From assembly GCA_947646735.1 (NCBI GenBank), contig CANTFK010000795.1:1-64000 (forward strand): a stretch of DNA of 64,000 nt, written 5' to 3'. The notes beneath the pieces were generated by a model, which did no database searches, was not told where the DNA came from, and saw nothing but the letters and a program-made list of their open reading frames with translations. How positions within the stretch are numbered: position 1 is the stretch's first letter; the number at the start of each line of letters is the position of its first letter. Positions 39,575 through 50,388 of the stretch are shown here, piece by piece. The position numbers and the translations under genes are program-made. This stretch comes from Peronospora farinosa (taxonomy: Eukaryota > Oomycota > Peronosporomycetes > Peronosporales > Peronosporaceae).

Positions 39575-39749
39575 CGATTGAACCGGTTCTTCTTACGAAA
39601 TTACCTTCATGTATTTCTCTATCATTACTAAAAACAACGACACCAACAACATCAGGCTCTAAATTTAAAGCCATCCCTTTAATATTACCATTATTAAATT
39701 CAACCATTTCCCCAGATTGAATTTTAGTCAGACCGTAATTCGCTAGAAA
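39541..39749 (-). pseudogene. atp1: Mitochondrial atp1 (ATP synthase alpha) fragment inside Gypsy copy 1
   Basis: On the minus strand this AT-rich stretch encodes [40 protein letters not shown] and [17 protein letters not shown]. These are the conserved N-terminal beta-barrel region of the mitochondrial F1 alpha subunit. Codon use is AT-rich, unlike the flanking Gypsy sequence. The fragment is about 208 bp, lies antisense to pol between protease and RT, and is present at the same place in copy 2 (57352-57558). It is a NUMT-like capture carried by the element. Confidence 0.9.
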
Positions 39750-39792
39750 ACAAAAGTGCTATTGGCACGAGCCATTAACTGATTCAGTTAGT

Positions 39793-42228
39793 GTGCTGGA
39801 CATCGGAGTGTCTGAGTTGATAAACTCCGATGTCAACAATAATAGTGTCGAGCAGAGCTCAATGACACTTAGTGGAACGGCACGTACTCCGTTGAGTGAT
39901 ACTCAAAGTAATATTGAGACACTGGATGTCGGTAATGACATCGGCTCTCGTATAGAGCAAGTGAAGGTCGATGACCTTGTTAGTAATATTGGCTGTAAAT
40001 GCGATTTACTGGATGTCGGTAATGACATCGGCTCTCGTATAGAGCAAGTGAAGGTCGATGACCTTGTTAGTGAAGTCACTGGTACTAGTGACCCACTGGA
40101 TGTCGATAATGACATCGGCCCTCGTATAGAGCAAGTGAAGGTCGATGACCTTGTTAGTGAAGTCACTGGTACTAGTGACCCACTGGATGTCGGTAATGAC
40201 ATCGGCCCTCGCATAGGGCAGGTAAATGACAAGGGGTCTGTTGACCTTGGGGATGATAATATCCCAAGTACTTTGAAGAGTACGGTCTCGTCAATGAGAC
40301 GTCAGCGTCGCCAGATGGCGGCTGCGAGACGCAAAGCGTCTGTTTTATCGCGTAGTAATGTCAGTGACCAGTTGTACACCCTGGTCAACGGAGTGACAGG
40401 TGATGTAGATGGTGAGGTTGACCTTGAGGCCCTCCCATCATTAAATGCTCTCTTAGAGCTAGACGAAATGTCTGTGGATGAATTTCATCAGGCCTTGAAG
40501 GCAGGTGTTCTATCCGATATGGTGGTCATTCGGCCTAACCTCGAGCTAAACTCATCCTCGCTTGTCGATGAGACAGTCCTTGAAGATACAAAAGCGGCAC
40601 TAAGTGCACGTAGTGGGGCATCTATTCTGAAGAACCCTTCAGATCCCTACTATCCTTTAGTTAAGGAATTCCAGGACGTGGTGTGTCACGATCCACCGTC
40701 GGTTCTACCACCTGATAGGGGTGTACGTCATGAAATTGACTTGGTTCCCGGAACCAAATACTGTGTAACACGGCAGTGGCCTTTACCCAAAGAACAGTGT
40801 GACGTCATTGACGAGTTCTTTCGTGCAAAGCACGCGGCGGGCATGGTGCGCGAGAGTAAATCTCCGCACTCGACACCCACTTTCTGTGTTAAGAAACCGA
40901 ATGGTAAATGGCGTATCGTTCATGCTTATAATAAGCTCAATGCAGCCACTATACCTGCACAGACGCCAATACCTAGAAAGGATGTTCTTCAGAACAATAT
41001 GGTCGGTTGTACCATGTACAGTGCGCTCGACTTAGTCGATGGTTATTACCAATTGCTCATGCGAGCTAGTGATATTCCGCTTACTGCTGTTAGTACTCCG
41101 AGCGGTATGCTCTGGGAGTGGTTAGTGATGCCCCAGGGGCTATCTAATGCTCCGGCTACGTTTAACCGTTTGGTGACGCAATTGTTTCGACCCCATCGAA
41201 GTTATGCACATACGTATTTTGATGACATTTTTGTCCATAGTCGAGCTGAACATGGGCGGTCAGATATTGAGAACCATATTGTTCATTTACGAGCAGTGCT
41301 CGAGTGCATGCGCACTAATAAATTATATGCTAATGCATCTAAGTGCATCTTCGGGGCCGAAGAGATTCCCTTTCTAGGGTGCTTCATTGGGAAGCGGGGC
41401 CTACGAGCGGATCCCGCCAAGGTCAAAGCCATAGTCGATTGGCCTGTTCCACAGTCTCAGAAGGACTTGCGTAAATGGCTTGGCCTTGCCAATTACTTAC
41501 ACAAGTATAGCGAGAATTACGCTGATATGGCTCGGCCGTTATCCAATCTCCTTAAAAAGGATGTGGAATGGTGTTGGCATGCCGAACACGAAGATGCTTT
41601 TCAAGCGGTGAAGGCGAGCCTTCTACATGCTCCTATTTTGGCTTTGCCAGACCCTGATCGACCGTTTAGCGTCGTCTGTGACGCATCGGATTTTGCCATT
41701 GGCAGTGCTCTGTTACAAACAGATGATGAAGGCCGTGAGCGTGTGATCGCTTTTGAATCTCGCCAGCTGAAAGCTGCAGAGAAGAACTATCCAGTTCATG
41801 ACAAAGAGCTACTTGCGATGAAGTATGCCCTGGTCAAATTGAGAGTTCATCTGCTGAGCTCAAAGCCTTTTGTGATCTATACCGATCATGCGTCGTTACG
41901 CACTGCGACTCAGTCGCCGCATCTCTCGCAGAGAATGGCCAGATGGCTGTCATTCTTTGCCGAATATAATTTTGAGGTGAAATATAAGCCGGGCAAGCAA
42001 AATGCTTTGGCTGATGCGTTGTCACGCAGACCTGACTATGAGCTTGCTCATGTGACGACGTTGTCGTCTTCTATCACCGATCTCATTCGTACGGCGTATG
42101 CTAAAGATGATCACTGTATAGCGTTGCTACATGCTCTTGGCAGTGAGGAGTTTAAAGACTCGGACATTAAATTGTCGGCACGATTACGTGCGAGCCTCCA
42201 TCGATATTCTATCGATGAGGGGCTGTAG
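39793..42228 (+). CDS. Reverse transcriptase-RNase H of Gypsy copy 1
   Basis: This 811-codon frame has no ATG at its start (CTG), as expected for an interior part of pol. An N-terminal region carries the 29-residue tandem repeat. RT motifs follow: [63 protein letters not shown] and the catalytic YFDD (41215-41226), then [11 protein letters not shown]. RNase H has [26 protein letters not shown] and YTDHASL, so the acidic residues are present. It ends at a TAG (42226-42228) where copy 2 has a sense codon. Confidence 0.9.
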   Translation: MLDIGVSELINSDVNNNSVEQSSMTLSGTARTPLSDTQSNIETLDVGNDIGSRIEQVKVDDLVSNIGCKCDLLDVGNDIGSRIEQVKVDDLVSEVTGTSDPLDVDNDIGPRIEQVKVDDLVSEVTGTSDPLDVGNDIGPRIGQVNDKGSVDLGDDNIPSTLKSTVSSMRRQRRQMAAARRKASVLSRSNVSDQLYTLVNGVTGDVDGEVDLEALPSLNALLELDEMSVDEFHQALKAGVLSDMVVIRPNLELNSSSLVDETVLEDTKAALSARSGASILKNPSDPYYPLVKEFQDVVCHDPPSVLPPDRGVRHEIDLVPGTKYCVTRQWPLPKEQCDVIDEFFRAKHAAGMVRESKSPHSTPTFCVKKPNGKWRIVHAYNKLNAATIPAQTPIPRKDVLQNNMVGCTMYSALDLVDGYYQLLMRASDIPLTAVSTPSGMLWEWLVMPQGLSNAPATFNRLVTQLFRPHRSYAHTYFDDIFVHSRAEHGRSDIENHIVHLRAVLECMRTNKLYANASKCIFGAEEIPFLGCFIGKRGLRADPAKVKAIVDWPVPQSQKDLRKWLGLANYLHKYSENYADMARPLSNLLKKDVEWCWHAEHEDAFQAVKASLLHAPILALPDPDRPFSVVCDASDFAIGSALLQTDDEGRERVIAFESRQLKAAEKNYPVHDKELLAMKYALVKLRVHLLSSKPFVIYTDHASLRTATQSPHLSQRMARWLSFFAEYNFEVKYKPGKQNALADALSRRPDYELAHVTTLSSSITDLIRTAYAKDDHCIALLHALGSEEFKDSDIKLSARLRASLHRYSIDEGL
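39915..40220 (+). repeat. 87-bp in-frame tandem repeat in pol, 3 full units plus a partial
   Basis: Each unit encodes 29 residues, [20 protein letters not shown] followed by SEVTGTSDP (first unit ends NIGCKCDL). Copy 2 has 5 full units plus a partial one. Units keep the reading frame. Each unit also contains small hairpins, such as GATGTC-GGTAAT-GACATC and AAGGTC-GAT-GACCTT. Confidence 0.85.
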
Positions 42229-43844
42229 TACTATCGTACGGATGTGGCGGATCCTCCGCGTATTGTGGTTCCTCATGACGAGGACCTGAAGTATCGTATC
42301 CTCTATGAGGTGCATGACACCGCCATCGGTGGTCATTTGGGTCGCGAAAAGACCTATGGGGCAGTATGCCAAAGTTATTGGTGGCCCAAATTATATAAAT
42401 GGGTGAGCACTTATGTGCGTACGTGTGAAACGTGTCAACGGGTGAAACCCTCGCCCCATTCGGCAGCGCCGCTGGCTAGTTTGCCTATTCCCACTGGGTG
42501 CTGGGAGAGTCCATTAGTATGGACTTTGTATTTGGCCTACCGAAGGATTCGCATGGCAATACAGGTATTGTGGTCTTTGTTGACCGTTTGAGCAAGATGG
42601 CTCACTTAGCGGCTGTGCCAGATTCGATCGATGGTGTGGGTACAGCGAAGCTGTTTATCGATCGTGTGTTTCGCCAACATGGCTTGCCAGTGGCAATTGT
42701 TTCTGATCGTGATCCTCGTTTTACGAGTAAATTTGGAAGTACCGTCTTCCAGGTGCTGGGCACCCGTTTGGACATGTCCACAGCGGATCATCCGCAGACC
42801 GATGGTCAAACTGAACGCGTAAATCGCGTTGTTGAAGATATCCTACGCAGCGTTTGTGCTGAAACGCCTAAGCGTTGGAGCGCTATGCTCCCTGTAGTTG
42901 AGTTTGCTCTCAATAACTCCGTGCACGCCTCTACCGGCTACACTCCGTTCTATGTGAATGGTCTCACACACCCACGCGTTCCGTTAACGCTACCACCGAG
43001 TGGTTCAGGGCTTGGTGGGGGAGAGGTTGCCGATCGGCTTGCTGATGTCAGCCCTAATACTGTTAAGAAACAGGTAAATGCGTTTCTCGCAACGCGACTA
43101 AATGTCTTACGACATGTGCAAGATGCAATGGCTGATAGTCAAGACAAACAAAAGGAATATGCAGATGCGAAAGGCAGAGGTTGTATTAATGATTATGAGG
43201 TCGGAGACCAAGTATGACTTAATGCTAAAAATCTACCTACCAATGTAGTATCCGCTGTCTTTAAGACGAAGTTGCGCCCGCGCTTTATTGGACCCTTTAA
43301 GGTCATTGCCAAGAAAGGCACAGCGTTTCCGCTTAACTTGCCGCGCAAATTGCGTACACATCCTGTGTTCTATGTTGGCATGCTCAAAAGGTATCGGGAT
43401 CCGTCCCAAGTAAACATTAAGGCGCTCGCGCCGAGCCCATTGGCATTGCCGCGGGACGAAGCATCTGCGCCAACATGTCAAGCTGACCCTGCATTCGGGT
43501 CCGACTCTCTTCCAGGGACGCAAGCCGGGAGTTCATCGTCTGCCTTTCCTCACGAAGGGACCGCACCTCTTGAACAAGCTCGGCATGAGCTTGTGCCGAT
43601 ACACCGGCCTCCTCCTCCTTTGCTCGATGCGCAGGGGAACCTACAGTTCCATGTGGAGCGTCTACTGCAGAAGCGTCGCCGCCATGGTCAAAACCAGTAT
43701 CTGGTAAAGTGGCGGGGTTATCCCGAATCGTGGAATTCATGGGAGTTTGAGACTCCCCTTCGGCAGGACTGCCCGTACGCCGTGGACGTTTTTGAGCGTC
43801 GTGCGCAGGGTCCGCCTGTTGGCGCTGACGCTTCTCATCAGTAA
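42229..43844 (+). pseudogene. Integrase with C-terminal chromodomain of Gypsy copy 1, broken
   Basis: After the TAG the frame continues through the integrase zinc finger (HDTAIGGHLGREKTYG, CETCQRV). It frameshifts near 42500 (shared with copy 2) and continues through the catalytic core (ISMDFVFGLPKD, VSDRDPRFTSKF, QTDGQTERVNRVVEDILR; D, D, E present). It meets a TGA at 43215 (QV*LNAKN, shared with copy 2), then continues (RPRFIGPFKVIAKKG) to a chromodomain near 43645-43800 (FHVERLLQKRRRHGQ, YLVKWRGYPESWNSWE). Chromodomains target integration to marked chromatin. Confidence 0.88.
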
Positions 43845-44700
43845 TGGTGAGGGTAGGCGGGTTAGCGGCCTCGGACTGTCGTGAACTCGCGGCTACAGGG
43901 GTAGCCGAAACATTGGGCTGCTGGGTAGCAGACGCATAATGCGTTCGTTGGGATTTCAATTTTCCCCGGGCCTTCAATTTAGCGTAATCATAACGCATCT
44001 TCCGCTCAAGTCGAACATCTGCCACATCGGAACTTGCCCGTAGGGCCCACATGCTGCTTAAACGTCGCGCATAATGCGCCCAGCGGCTGAAAGCCGTGTC
44101 TTCTTCGTCCTCGGTTTCCCCCGCGAACAGAAGGATGGGAACACCCTTTATGGGAGGAACTGGCGCACCGCGCACTTGCCTGTTAAGGCGTGCCAAGTCT
44201 TGGCTTTGTGTAGTGATGTGGGGTTCCAGATATCGTTGTCGAAGTGCCGTGCGCGTGGCAACATCCTCAGGTGAAATGGCCTCAGGCCCAATGGTCCAAC
44301 CAGAAAGGGAATGCCCAGATGCTTCCTTTAGGCGTTCTTCCACCGTAGGTGGCTTGAACCTGTACTGTCGGTGGTCCTGCAGTCTCGTCATATTCTTCGT
44401 CCGGCGCTTGGCGCCTTCCTCTTGGTCGATGGTCCGCTGTTGCTGCTCGTCGAGTGGGTTGGTAACTGTTACCGTTGATGATACGTCAGGCGGGCCATGT
44501 AACGCTGTTAGCGCATCTGCAGCACCACGTTCAGGGAACGGATTCGGTGCATGACGAGTGTCATCTTCACCCGTGAGGGTGGCTAAAGGGGACCCATCGG
44601 GTCCCACAAAGACGGTGTCACTTTCGTAATCAACCGCTTCGTCAAGGTTGTCTTCAATGAGGTCCCGAAGGGTCTGTGACTCACTGCCAGGAGGCGTCAT
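43417..44700 (-). CDS. Antisense ORF at the 3' end of Gypsy copy 1 (427 residues)
   Basis: The first ATG is at 44700 (MTPPGSESQTLRDLIEDNLD); a longer frame from 44718 has no ATG. The frame is open for 1284 nt opposite to pol, starting just inside the 3' LTR. Its last ~143 codons overlap the integrase linker and chromodomain on the other strand. Visible features are an acidic N-terminus, a charged middle (RYDYAKLKARGKLKSQRT-like), a basic motif KRPRRTG, and a strong C-terminal coiled coil (ELVQEVRSLREERQTMNSRL, ASLEESRTRMQGQLDMLAQM). It is intact and identical in translation in copy 2 although pol is broken in both. No family recognised. Antisense ORFs are known in some plant Ty3/Gypsy (Tat) lineages; kinship is not implied. 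Confidence 0.6.
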   Translation of the reverse strand: MTPPGSESQTLRDLIEDNLDEAVDYESDTVFVGPDGSPLATLTGEDDTRHAPNPFPERGAADALTALHGPPDVSSTVTVTNPLDEQQQRTIDQEEGAKRRTKNMTRLQDHRQYRFKPPTVEERLKEASGHSLSGWTIGPEAISPEDVATRTALRQRYLEPHITTQSQDLARLNRQVRGAPVPPIKGVPILLFAGETEDEEDTAFSRWAHYARRLSSMWALRASSDVADVRLERKMRYDYAKLKARGKLKSQRTHYASATQQPNVSATPVAASSRQSEAANPPTLTITDEKRQRQQADPAHDAQKRPRRTGSPAEGESQTPMNSTIRDNPATLPDTGFDHGGDASAVDAPHGTVGSPAHRAKEEEAGVSAQAHAELVQEVRSLREERQTMNSRLASLEESRTRMQGQLDMLAQMLRPAAMPMGSARAP

Positions 44701-44796
44701 GTTGTGTGCCGTGAACAAACCGTGAGGTTTTAAGCGTTCGCTAAAGCACTACCTCTAAGAGGAAAAATGTCGAGTGACATTCTATGGGAACGTCAG

Positions 44797-44811
44797 TCTG
44801 GTGGGGGAGGG
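44797..44811 (+). other. Polypurine tract of Gypsy copy 1
   Basis: The purine-rich string tctGGTGGGGGAGGG lies directly before the 3' LTR (44812), the expected position for the plus-strand primer. Confidence 0.8.
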
Positions 44812-45499
44812 TGTAACGGGGTTACACGACGGTTGTAGCGTCTTTCCGAGAGTTTACGGGTAAACTCCCCTTTGTATTGCATATAATGCATTATTATACT
44901 TCTCTTTAGAGAGGTATTAAGTATGAGCGTTAAGATACGGTATTCGGTAATACCGTATCTTATCGATTGGGATTCGATAAATCACTAACGCTGTATTAAG
45001 TACATCATACACAGATGTTTAGACGATACGTCGTTCAATAGCAAAAGTCTGCATATAATAATTACTATTATAGTAATTAATCTAGTGTAGTGTACTTAGA
45101 GTAGGACTATTCATAAAATCTTAAAGCATAAATAAAATCAGTTCTCCTTTTGAGTTTAAGATCGCAAGTCGTTGTGACTTGCTCTCTTGTGCACTTCGTG
45201 CGTTGGTTCCCTGAACCCCTAAGCTTCTAGCTTCTCTTGCACTCCGTGCGTTGGTTCCCTGAACCCCTAAGCTTCTAGCTTGTTCTTGCACTCTGTGCGT
45301 TGGTTCTCTGAACCTTAAGCTTATTGCTTGCTGACTAAAAGTCTCTCCTACTTCCTTAGAAGAGGGTGACTTTAAAGTCGTTTAATTAGTTCCTTAGAAC
45401 GAAGTGGCTGTTAGCCTTAACTCTATTTAGTTCTCTAGAACTAAGAGGCTTCCAGCCGAAAGTCTTCCTCTGGATAAAGAGCTGTGCAGCTCCGCTACA
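44812..45499 (+). repeat. 3' LTR of Gypsy copy 1 (688 bp)
   Basis: From TGTAACGGGG to CCGCTACA. It has three units of the internal ~49-bp repeat, where the 5' LTR has two. It shares the variant GTTCTTGCACTCTGTGCG with the 3' LTR of copy 2, not with its own 5' LTR. Confidence 0.93.
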
Positions 45500-46762
45500 G
45501 GTGCGGCTGCACAAGCCAAATCGACCAAGGTTACCGACGATTTTAACAAGCCTGCCAAGGAACAACTTGAAAAGAAGTCGGCAACGCCCATGGGGGCGAT
45601 TGACAAGGTGATGGGGATGCTCGGGGACATCAGCGAACGTTTAAATCGCTTGGAGTCGTCACAGAAAGAGCATGCTGGAAAGAACGTCAAGGGATCTTTA
45701 GAGTCTCAATTCGGTTCAGTTCTAGGAGCGGGGATGACCCTGCAGGCCTTGGAGGAAGCACCTCCCCGGAAGAATTCTCCAGCCGACCTTGGTGGACGGC
45801 GTCAAGACTTCGAAAACGAGGGAACACATCGTGGTGCCTACAGTGGCGTGGAAGCCAGGATGGGTGCGTTACCTGAACCGGCTCGCCCCAGGCAAGAGGC
45901 ACCTCCGAATGCATACCCTGATGTGGGTATGCCGGACAGGTTGTTTTGTTGGCGAAGAACCCCAATTCTACGGGATGCCGGACGCGAGGGAGCGAAAACT
46001 CACACTTTAACCTTTTGACGGCAAGGAACTCTACCAGGGACTTGCTAGTGGGTTCATCGGATGGGGCAAGGAATTTGTCCGGCAAGTTGGGTTTGCGGAA
46101 CGTGCATGCGCATTTGCATGGCCCGAGGACATTAAGGTCGACGTGCTGGGCCAACACCTTGGAGGTAAGGCCCAGATTTACTACCGTCGGCAGGTCGAGT
46201 CTTGGTGGGTTGAAAACCAGACTCTGGACCACGCCTTGAATAGGATGCTGCAAACTTTCAGCACGAAGATCTCACCCGCACAGAGCATAAAACACTTCAA
46301 GGCACCGAAGGCAGCACACAGAAGTTGGATGGACCATTAACTGTATCTGACGGCCGTGAGCGATGCATGCGGAGGTATGTATAATCTAGTACTTCAAGGC
46401 ATTGTTAACTATGCGGACCCAAACATGAGGATGAATATGTTGTCGAGGTTGGACATCCACCGAACCGACTCCCTACGACAAGCCAAAGAGTTGGCTCAAT
46501 TCGCACAACAAGTCGAGATTGAGTCGCATGTGAAGAACTTGGGTCGAGATGTGGTGAACGCTGTCGAGACTCGAAAGGAGTCAAAAGAAAGGGTCACGTC
46601 AAGGAAAAGAAGGAACGTTGAAGTGAGCGACCAACGCGTGTGCTACAAATGCGGAGAATTTGGACACATAAGGTCCAAGTGTCCGCAGGCACGGAAGAAG
46701 TGTGCAAGTGCTGACTTCACCTTCGCGATTGGGAACAGTGGTGACCTCCATGAGGACCACTG
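45500..46762 (+). pseudogene. Copia gag with zinc knuckle, broken
   Basis: The start is cut by the Gypsy insertion site. A helical segment (MGAIDKVMGMLGDISERLNR) begins at 45590. A Gag core lies in another frame (KELYQGLASGFIGWGKEFVR, DVLGQHLGGKAQIYYRRQVE) and is interrupted by TAA at 46338. The frame then continues (LRQAKELAQFAQQVE) to a canonical CCHC zinc knuckle CYKCGEFGHIRSKC at 46641-46682. Confidence 0.85.
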
Positions 46763-48064
46763 GATCCTCGACAGTGGGTCCAGCAGACACTTGGTCAACG
46801 ACCTAAGTCTACTGATTAACCCCGAAGACTATCGGGGTGAATGCTTGACTTCAGCCTTTGACGGAGGTGTGCTCCGAGTGACCAAGCAGGTGAGCGTTGA
46901 CATTAAGGTTGTCGCGCTCGGGGTCATGAAAACGATAAGGGTCCTCGACGTTCAGTACGCTGCAAACCTCAAGCGAAACATCATATCTTATGGGAAACTC
47001 GAGGCGAAAGGATGCATACTCGAATATCGAGGAGGGGGGCGTGTGTTGACCTCCGGGTCGAAGGGCGCACCAATCATGGATGTTGACCGCATAAACAACG
47101 TGTTGGTTGTGAAGGTGTTAGGTCACCGTGCGAAAGTCATGCGTATGTCAAATGAAGTTATGGTGGCAGCTATCAATTCACCTGAATATGAATCCGATTC
47201 GAATGTTCAGCGTGGTACCTTGATGCACTTCCATCGACGGCTTGGCCACCTTTGTTTCGATACGATCATCAAGATGGCCAAGGACCCCGCATCGTGCATC
47301 AAGCTGACTGACACAAGACGCATGAATTTCTTGGCGTGTGCTCAAGGCAAGCAGACCAAGCAAGCGCAATCGAAGGTGGATACTGGCATGAATTCACCCA
47401 TCGATGTCATAGGTGGGGTGATATGCAGTGATCTGAAAGGACCGATGACCCCACGAGATCGTCTGGGCAACCGGTACTAGTCAACTTTATCGATCACCGG
47501 TCCAACTACTGCCGCGTGTTTCTGGCCAAGACCAAGGACGCTGCTGCACTCAAGTTCAAGTACTTCCTCGTGCAATTTGAACGCGAGTTCAACCTCAAAA
47601 TTCATGTGCTACGCACTGATGGAGGCGGGGAGTACAAGACTCTGGACGTGTTTTTCAAGGCAACGGGAGTCTCGCGTCAAATCAGCGAAGCCAGGAACCA
47701 AGCAAGCAACGGCAAGGCTGAACGCATGCATCATACCATTATGAATATGGTACGAAGCATGGTATTCGCCTTGAATCTACCTTTATCGTTCTGGGGGGAT
47801 GCAGCGGAGTACGCGACGTACATCTTAAATTGAAGCAGGACCAAGTCGAACCTGGGTGGAATATCCCCGATGTACCTCTTAACGAAAAAGATCCCCAAGT
47901 TAACAGAAATTGTGACTTTCGGCTCGTTTTGCACTGTTCATGTCAACGCGAGAAACAAGTCGCTAGGAGAGCGTGGAAGGACAGCCATCATCATCGGAAA
48001 GAGCGATGAGACGAAGAGGTACAAGGTATACATCCCCAAGGACAAGGTGGTCTTGGTGACTTAA
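46763..48064 (+). pseudogene. Copia protease and integrase, broken
   Basis: The protease has WILDSGSSRHLVND (46763-46804). The integrase zinc-binding part has HRRLGHLCFDTIIKMA and CAQGKQTK, but the first Cys of the CxxC pair is not at its usual place (MNFLACAQ). The catalytic core is split by a frameshift at about 47478 and stops at 47831 and 48062. It includes GGVICSDLKGPM, LRTDGGGEYKTLDVFFKATG and NGKAERMHHTIMNMVRSM, with D, D and E visible. Confidence 0.87.
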
Positions 48065-48199
48065 CATATTCAAAATATTGAATCGTTGACAACCGATAAT
48101 CACCTAATATCGGATCAAGATGAAATTTGCCGTCAGGAGGAGTTGAAGATGGTCGATTAACCGAAAACTCAGGTACGATGTCGCGGCAAGCAACATACT

Positions 48200-49960
48200 G
48201 TGAAGCATCACAAAAATCGCAAGCCCGAATGGACGAGGGAGCGCCATGGTATAAGATCAAAGAGCAAAAGGCAAATTGAAGAGGTGTCAAGCGGAGATAC
48301 ATCTGGATCCAGGGGCGTCGTCTATGCTATTATAGCACAAGACCCCAAGAACTACGGAGAAGCGATCAAGAGCAAGCATCATCAAGAGTGGAAGATCGCC
48401 ATGACCGAAGAACTGGACGCGTTGAAGGCGAACGATGTCTGGACGATCGTTGCACCACCCAAGAATGCGCACGTGCTTCACAACAAGTGGGTGTACAAGA
48501 CCAAGACGGATGCGAACGGGGACATAGAGCGATATAAGGCTCGTCTAGTCGTCTGCGGGAACGAACAAGTTTTCGAAGTCGACTACAACCTCACCTTCGC
48601 AGCGGTGATGGACTTGAGCACGGTGAAAATGATCCTGATTCTATCAAGACGTTGGAAGGTACCAGCTCGACACGGTGATGTTCCGAATGCTTACGTCAAA
48701 GCAGAAAAGGAGGAGCACCTGGACATTTACATGAAGGTGCCTACAGGTATGACCTTGGAAGGAGAAGAGCTCAAGGGTCTGGAATCAAGATCGACGAACG
48801 ACTTAGCGCTGCTGTTGAAGAAATCGCTGTACGGACTCAAGCAGGCTGGAAGACTCTGGAGAAAACTACTGGATTCGAAGCTGCAACAGAGCGGGTTTCG
48901 ACAATGCACGACGGACATGTGTCTGTACTTCAAGCACGAAGGCAATACATGCACGGTGGTAGGAGTCTACGTAGACGATCTACTCGTCACAGGGACTAAG
49001 CCAAGCGCAGTGGACAACTTCTTCACGGACATGGCGTGTCTGTCGATCAAGGATCGTGGGCGTGGTTAACAAGTTTTTGGGACTTCGCATCAAACTGGAC
49101 GAGTCTAAGGGGTACATTCTGGACCAACAAGTGACGATCGAATTGCTGTTAAAAGAGTTCGGACTGGACTCGGCGAACGGAGTGAGGACTCCGATAGGCG
49201 ACGAATGCAACCTCGAGGATGAAGATACTTAAGAACTATTGTCAACGAGAAGTGCAAAAAACGATATAAGTGTGAAGTCTTTTCAGTCGATGGTGTTATG
49301 GATCGCAAGGTGCACGCGGCCAGACATTTGTTTTGCGGTGCACAAGGCAACGAGACAAACACACAAGCCGACGGTCAAGGATTGGAAGACTGCCAAAAGG
49401 ATCATGCGCTATTTAAAGATTTCAAAGGATTTAAAGCTACATCTGGGCGATGACGGATCGGCATCTAAGTACATGCGTTTTGAAAGCTGGAGCGACGCGG
49501 ACTTTGCGGCGGATAAGTCTGACCGGAAGTCTGTATCTGGTTGTGTTCTTACCATGGATGACTCTGTTGTTTTTTGGTCGTGCAAAAAGCAGTCTGGAGT
49601 ATCGCTAAGCACCATGGAGGCAGAGTTTATTGCGGCGTCTTAAGCCAGACGCGAACTACTGGGGATGAAGGCACTGTTCGACGAATTGAAGTTGAACGTG
49701 ATCAAGCCGATGCCAATGTGGATGGACAATCAAGCGGCTATCAAACAGATCGAGTCGGAGAATATCACATCAAGCGCTAAGCACGTGGACATCAGGTTTA
49801 AGTTCATCAGCAACTACGCGAAAGATGGGATCGTGGCCCCAAGGTTTGTCAAGTCCCAAGCCATGATAGCAGACATTTTGACGAAGTCATTGCCGGCGCC
49901 AAGAATGGAAGAGCTACGTGAAATGTTCGGTTTAAAGACCACTCAGGCTGACACCGAGGA
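48200..49960 (+). pseudogene. Copia reverse transcriptase and RNase H, broken
   Basis: The RT has EEWKIAMTEELDAL-type, NKWVYKTKTDANGDIERYKA, KKSLYGLKQAGRLWRKLL and the catalytic YVDD at 48968-48979. A frameshift at about 49067 and stops at 49230 and 49641 follow. RNase H has ARCTRPDICFAVHKATRQ, DADFAADKSDRKSVSG and STMEAEFIAAS, then MWMDNQAAIKQIESENI and HVDIRFKFISNYAKDG, all typical of Copia. Confidence 0.88.
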
Positions 49961-49964
49961 GGAG

Positions 49965-50388
49965 TGTAAGAAATGTCTGTTTAGAAACGTCTTGTCAGTC
50001 ATTGTTGTGTTTCAGGTTCAACTGCTATACCATGCGACAGTGACACCTGACTGGTCGAGTCCACAAACGACTTGACACATGGTGAGGCGAGGCGACGACG
50101 GTGACAGATGGTGAGACAAGGCGACGACTGTCACAGACGTCGTAACAGGCGTTTCGATAAGACGGTGCCGAACAGGTGGCGGGACGAGCCAGCGACATGA
50201 CCTGTTGGGCGACATGGTGACGGCTCACTAGATAAGAGGAGAGACGGACGCAATCATGTTATGGTCAAGTTGCAGTGCATGTTATGTTGCAGTGTTAGCG
50301 AACGAAGATAACATTATAATATATCCACTTCTACTTCTACCTCTTCGCACACAAGTGCAACAAAGTTCCATAACGCAACTTTCCTACA
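49965..50388 (+). repeat. Copia 3' LTR (424 bp)
   Basis: From TGTAAGAAATG to CTTTCCTACA, followed by the target-site duplication CCTTG (50389-50393). It aligns over its full length with the reverse complement of 59859-60283. Confidence 0.92.

Larger units (their letters stand above)
37326..45499 (+). mobile_element. Gypsy chromodomain retrotransposon, copy 1 (8.2 kb)
   Basis: This is a full-length LTR element: 5' LTR, gag, protease, RT-RNaseH, integrase with chromodomain, an antisense ORF region, polypurine tract and 3' LTR. The order PR-RT-RH-IN plus the C-terminal chromodomain marks a Ty3/Gypsy chromovirus. The coding frame is broken by frameshifts and stops, so it is not autonomous now. 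Left flank is ATTAA and right flank is GGTGC; they do not match each other but match the flanks of copy 2 in inverted form. A mitochondrial atp1 fragment is embedded between protease and RT. Confidence 0.93.
45500..50388 (+). mobile_element. Copia retrotransposon, body and 3' LTR (the 5' part is at 59823-60283)
   Basis: The element has Copia order gag-PR-IN-RT-RH and ends in an LTR at 49965-50388. It begins abruptly at the edge of Gypsy copy 1 with GGTGC. The missing leader and 5' LTR are found in reverse orientation at 59823-60283, right after Gypsy copy 2. The flank after the 3' LTR is CCTTG and the flank beyond the 5' LTR is CAAGG, which are reverse complements, so the two parts are one insertion. 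All frames carry stops or shifts, so it is dead. Confidence 0.92.

Noticed and set aside
44096..44554. 152-codon plus-strand frame opposite the antisense ORF of Gypsy copy 1 (mirrored at 52369-52827)
   Set aside because: It is low-complexity Ser/Arg/Cys-rich as expected for a shadow of the antisense ORF and continues no known pol domain.
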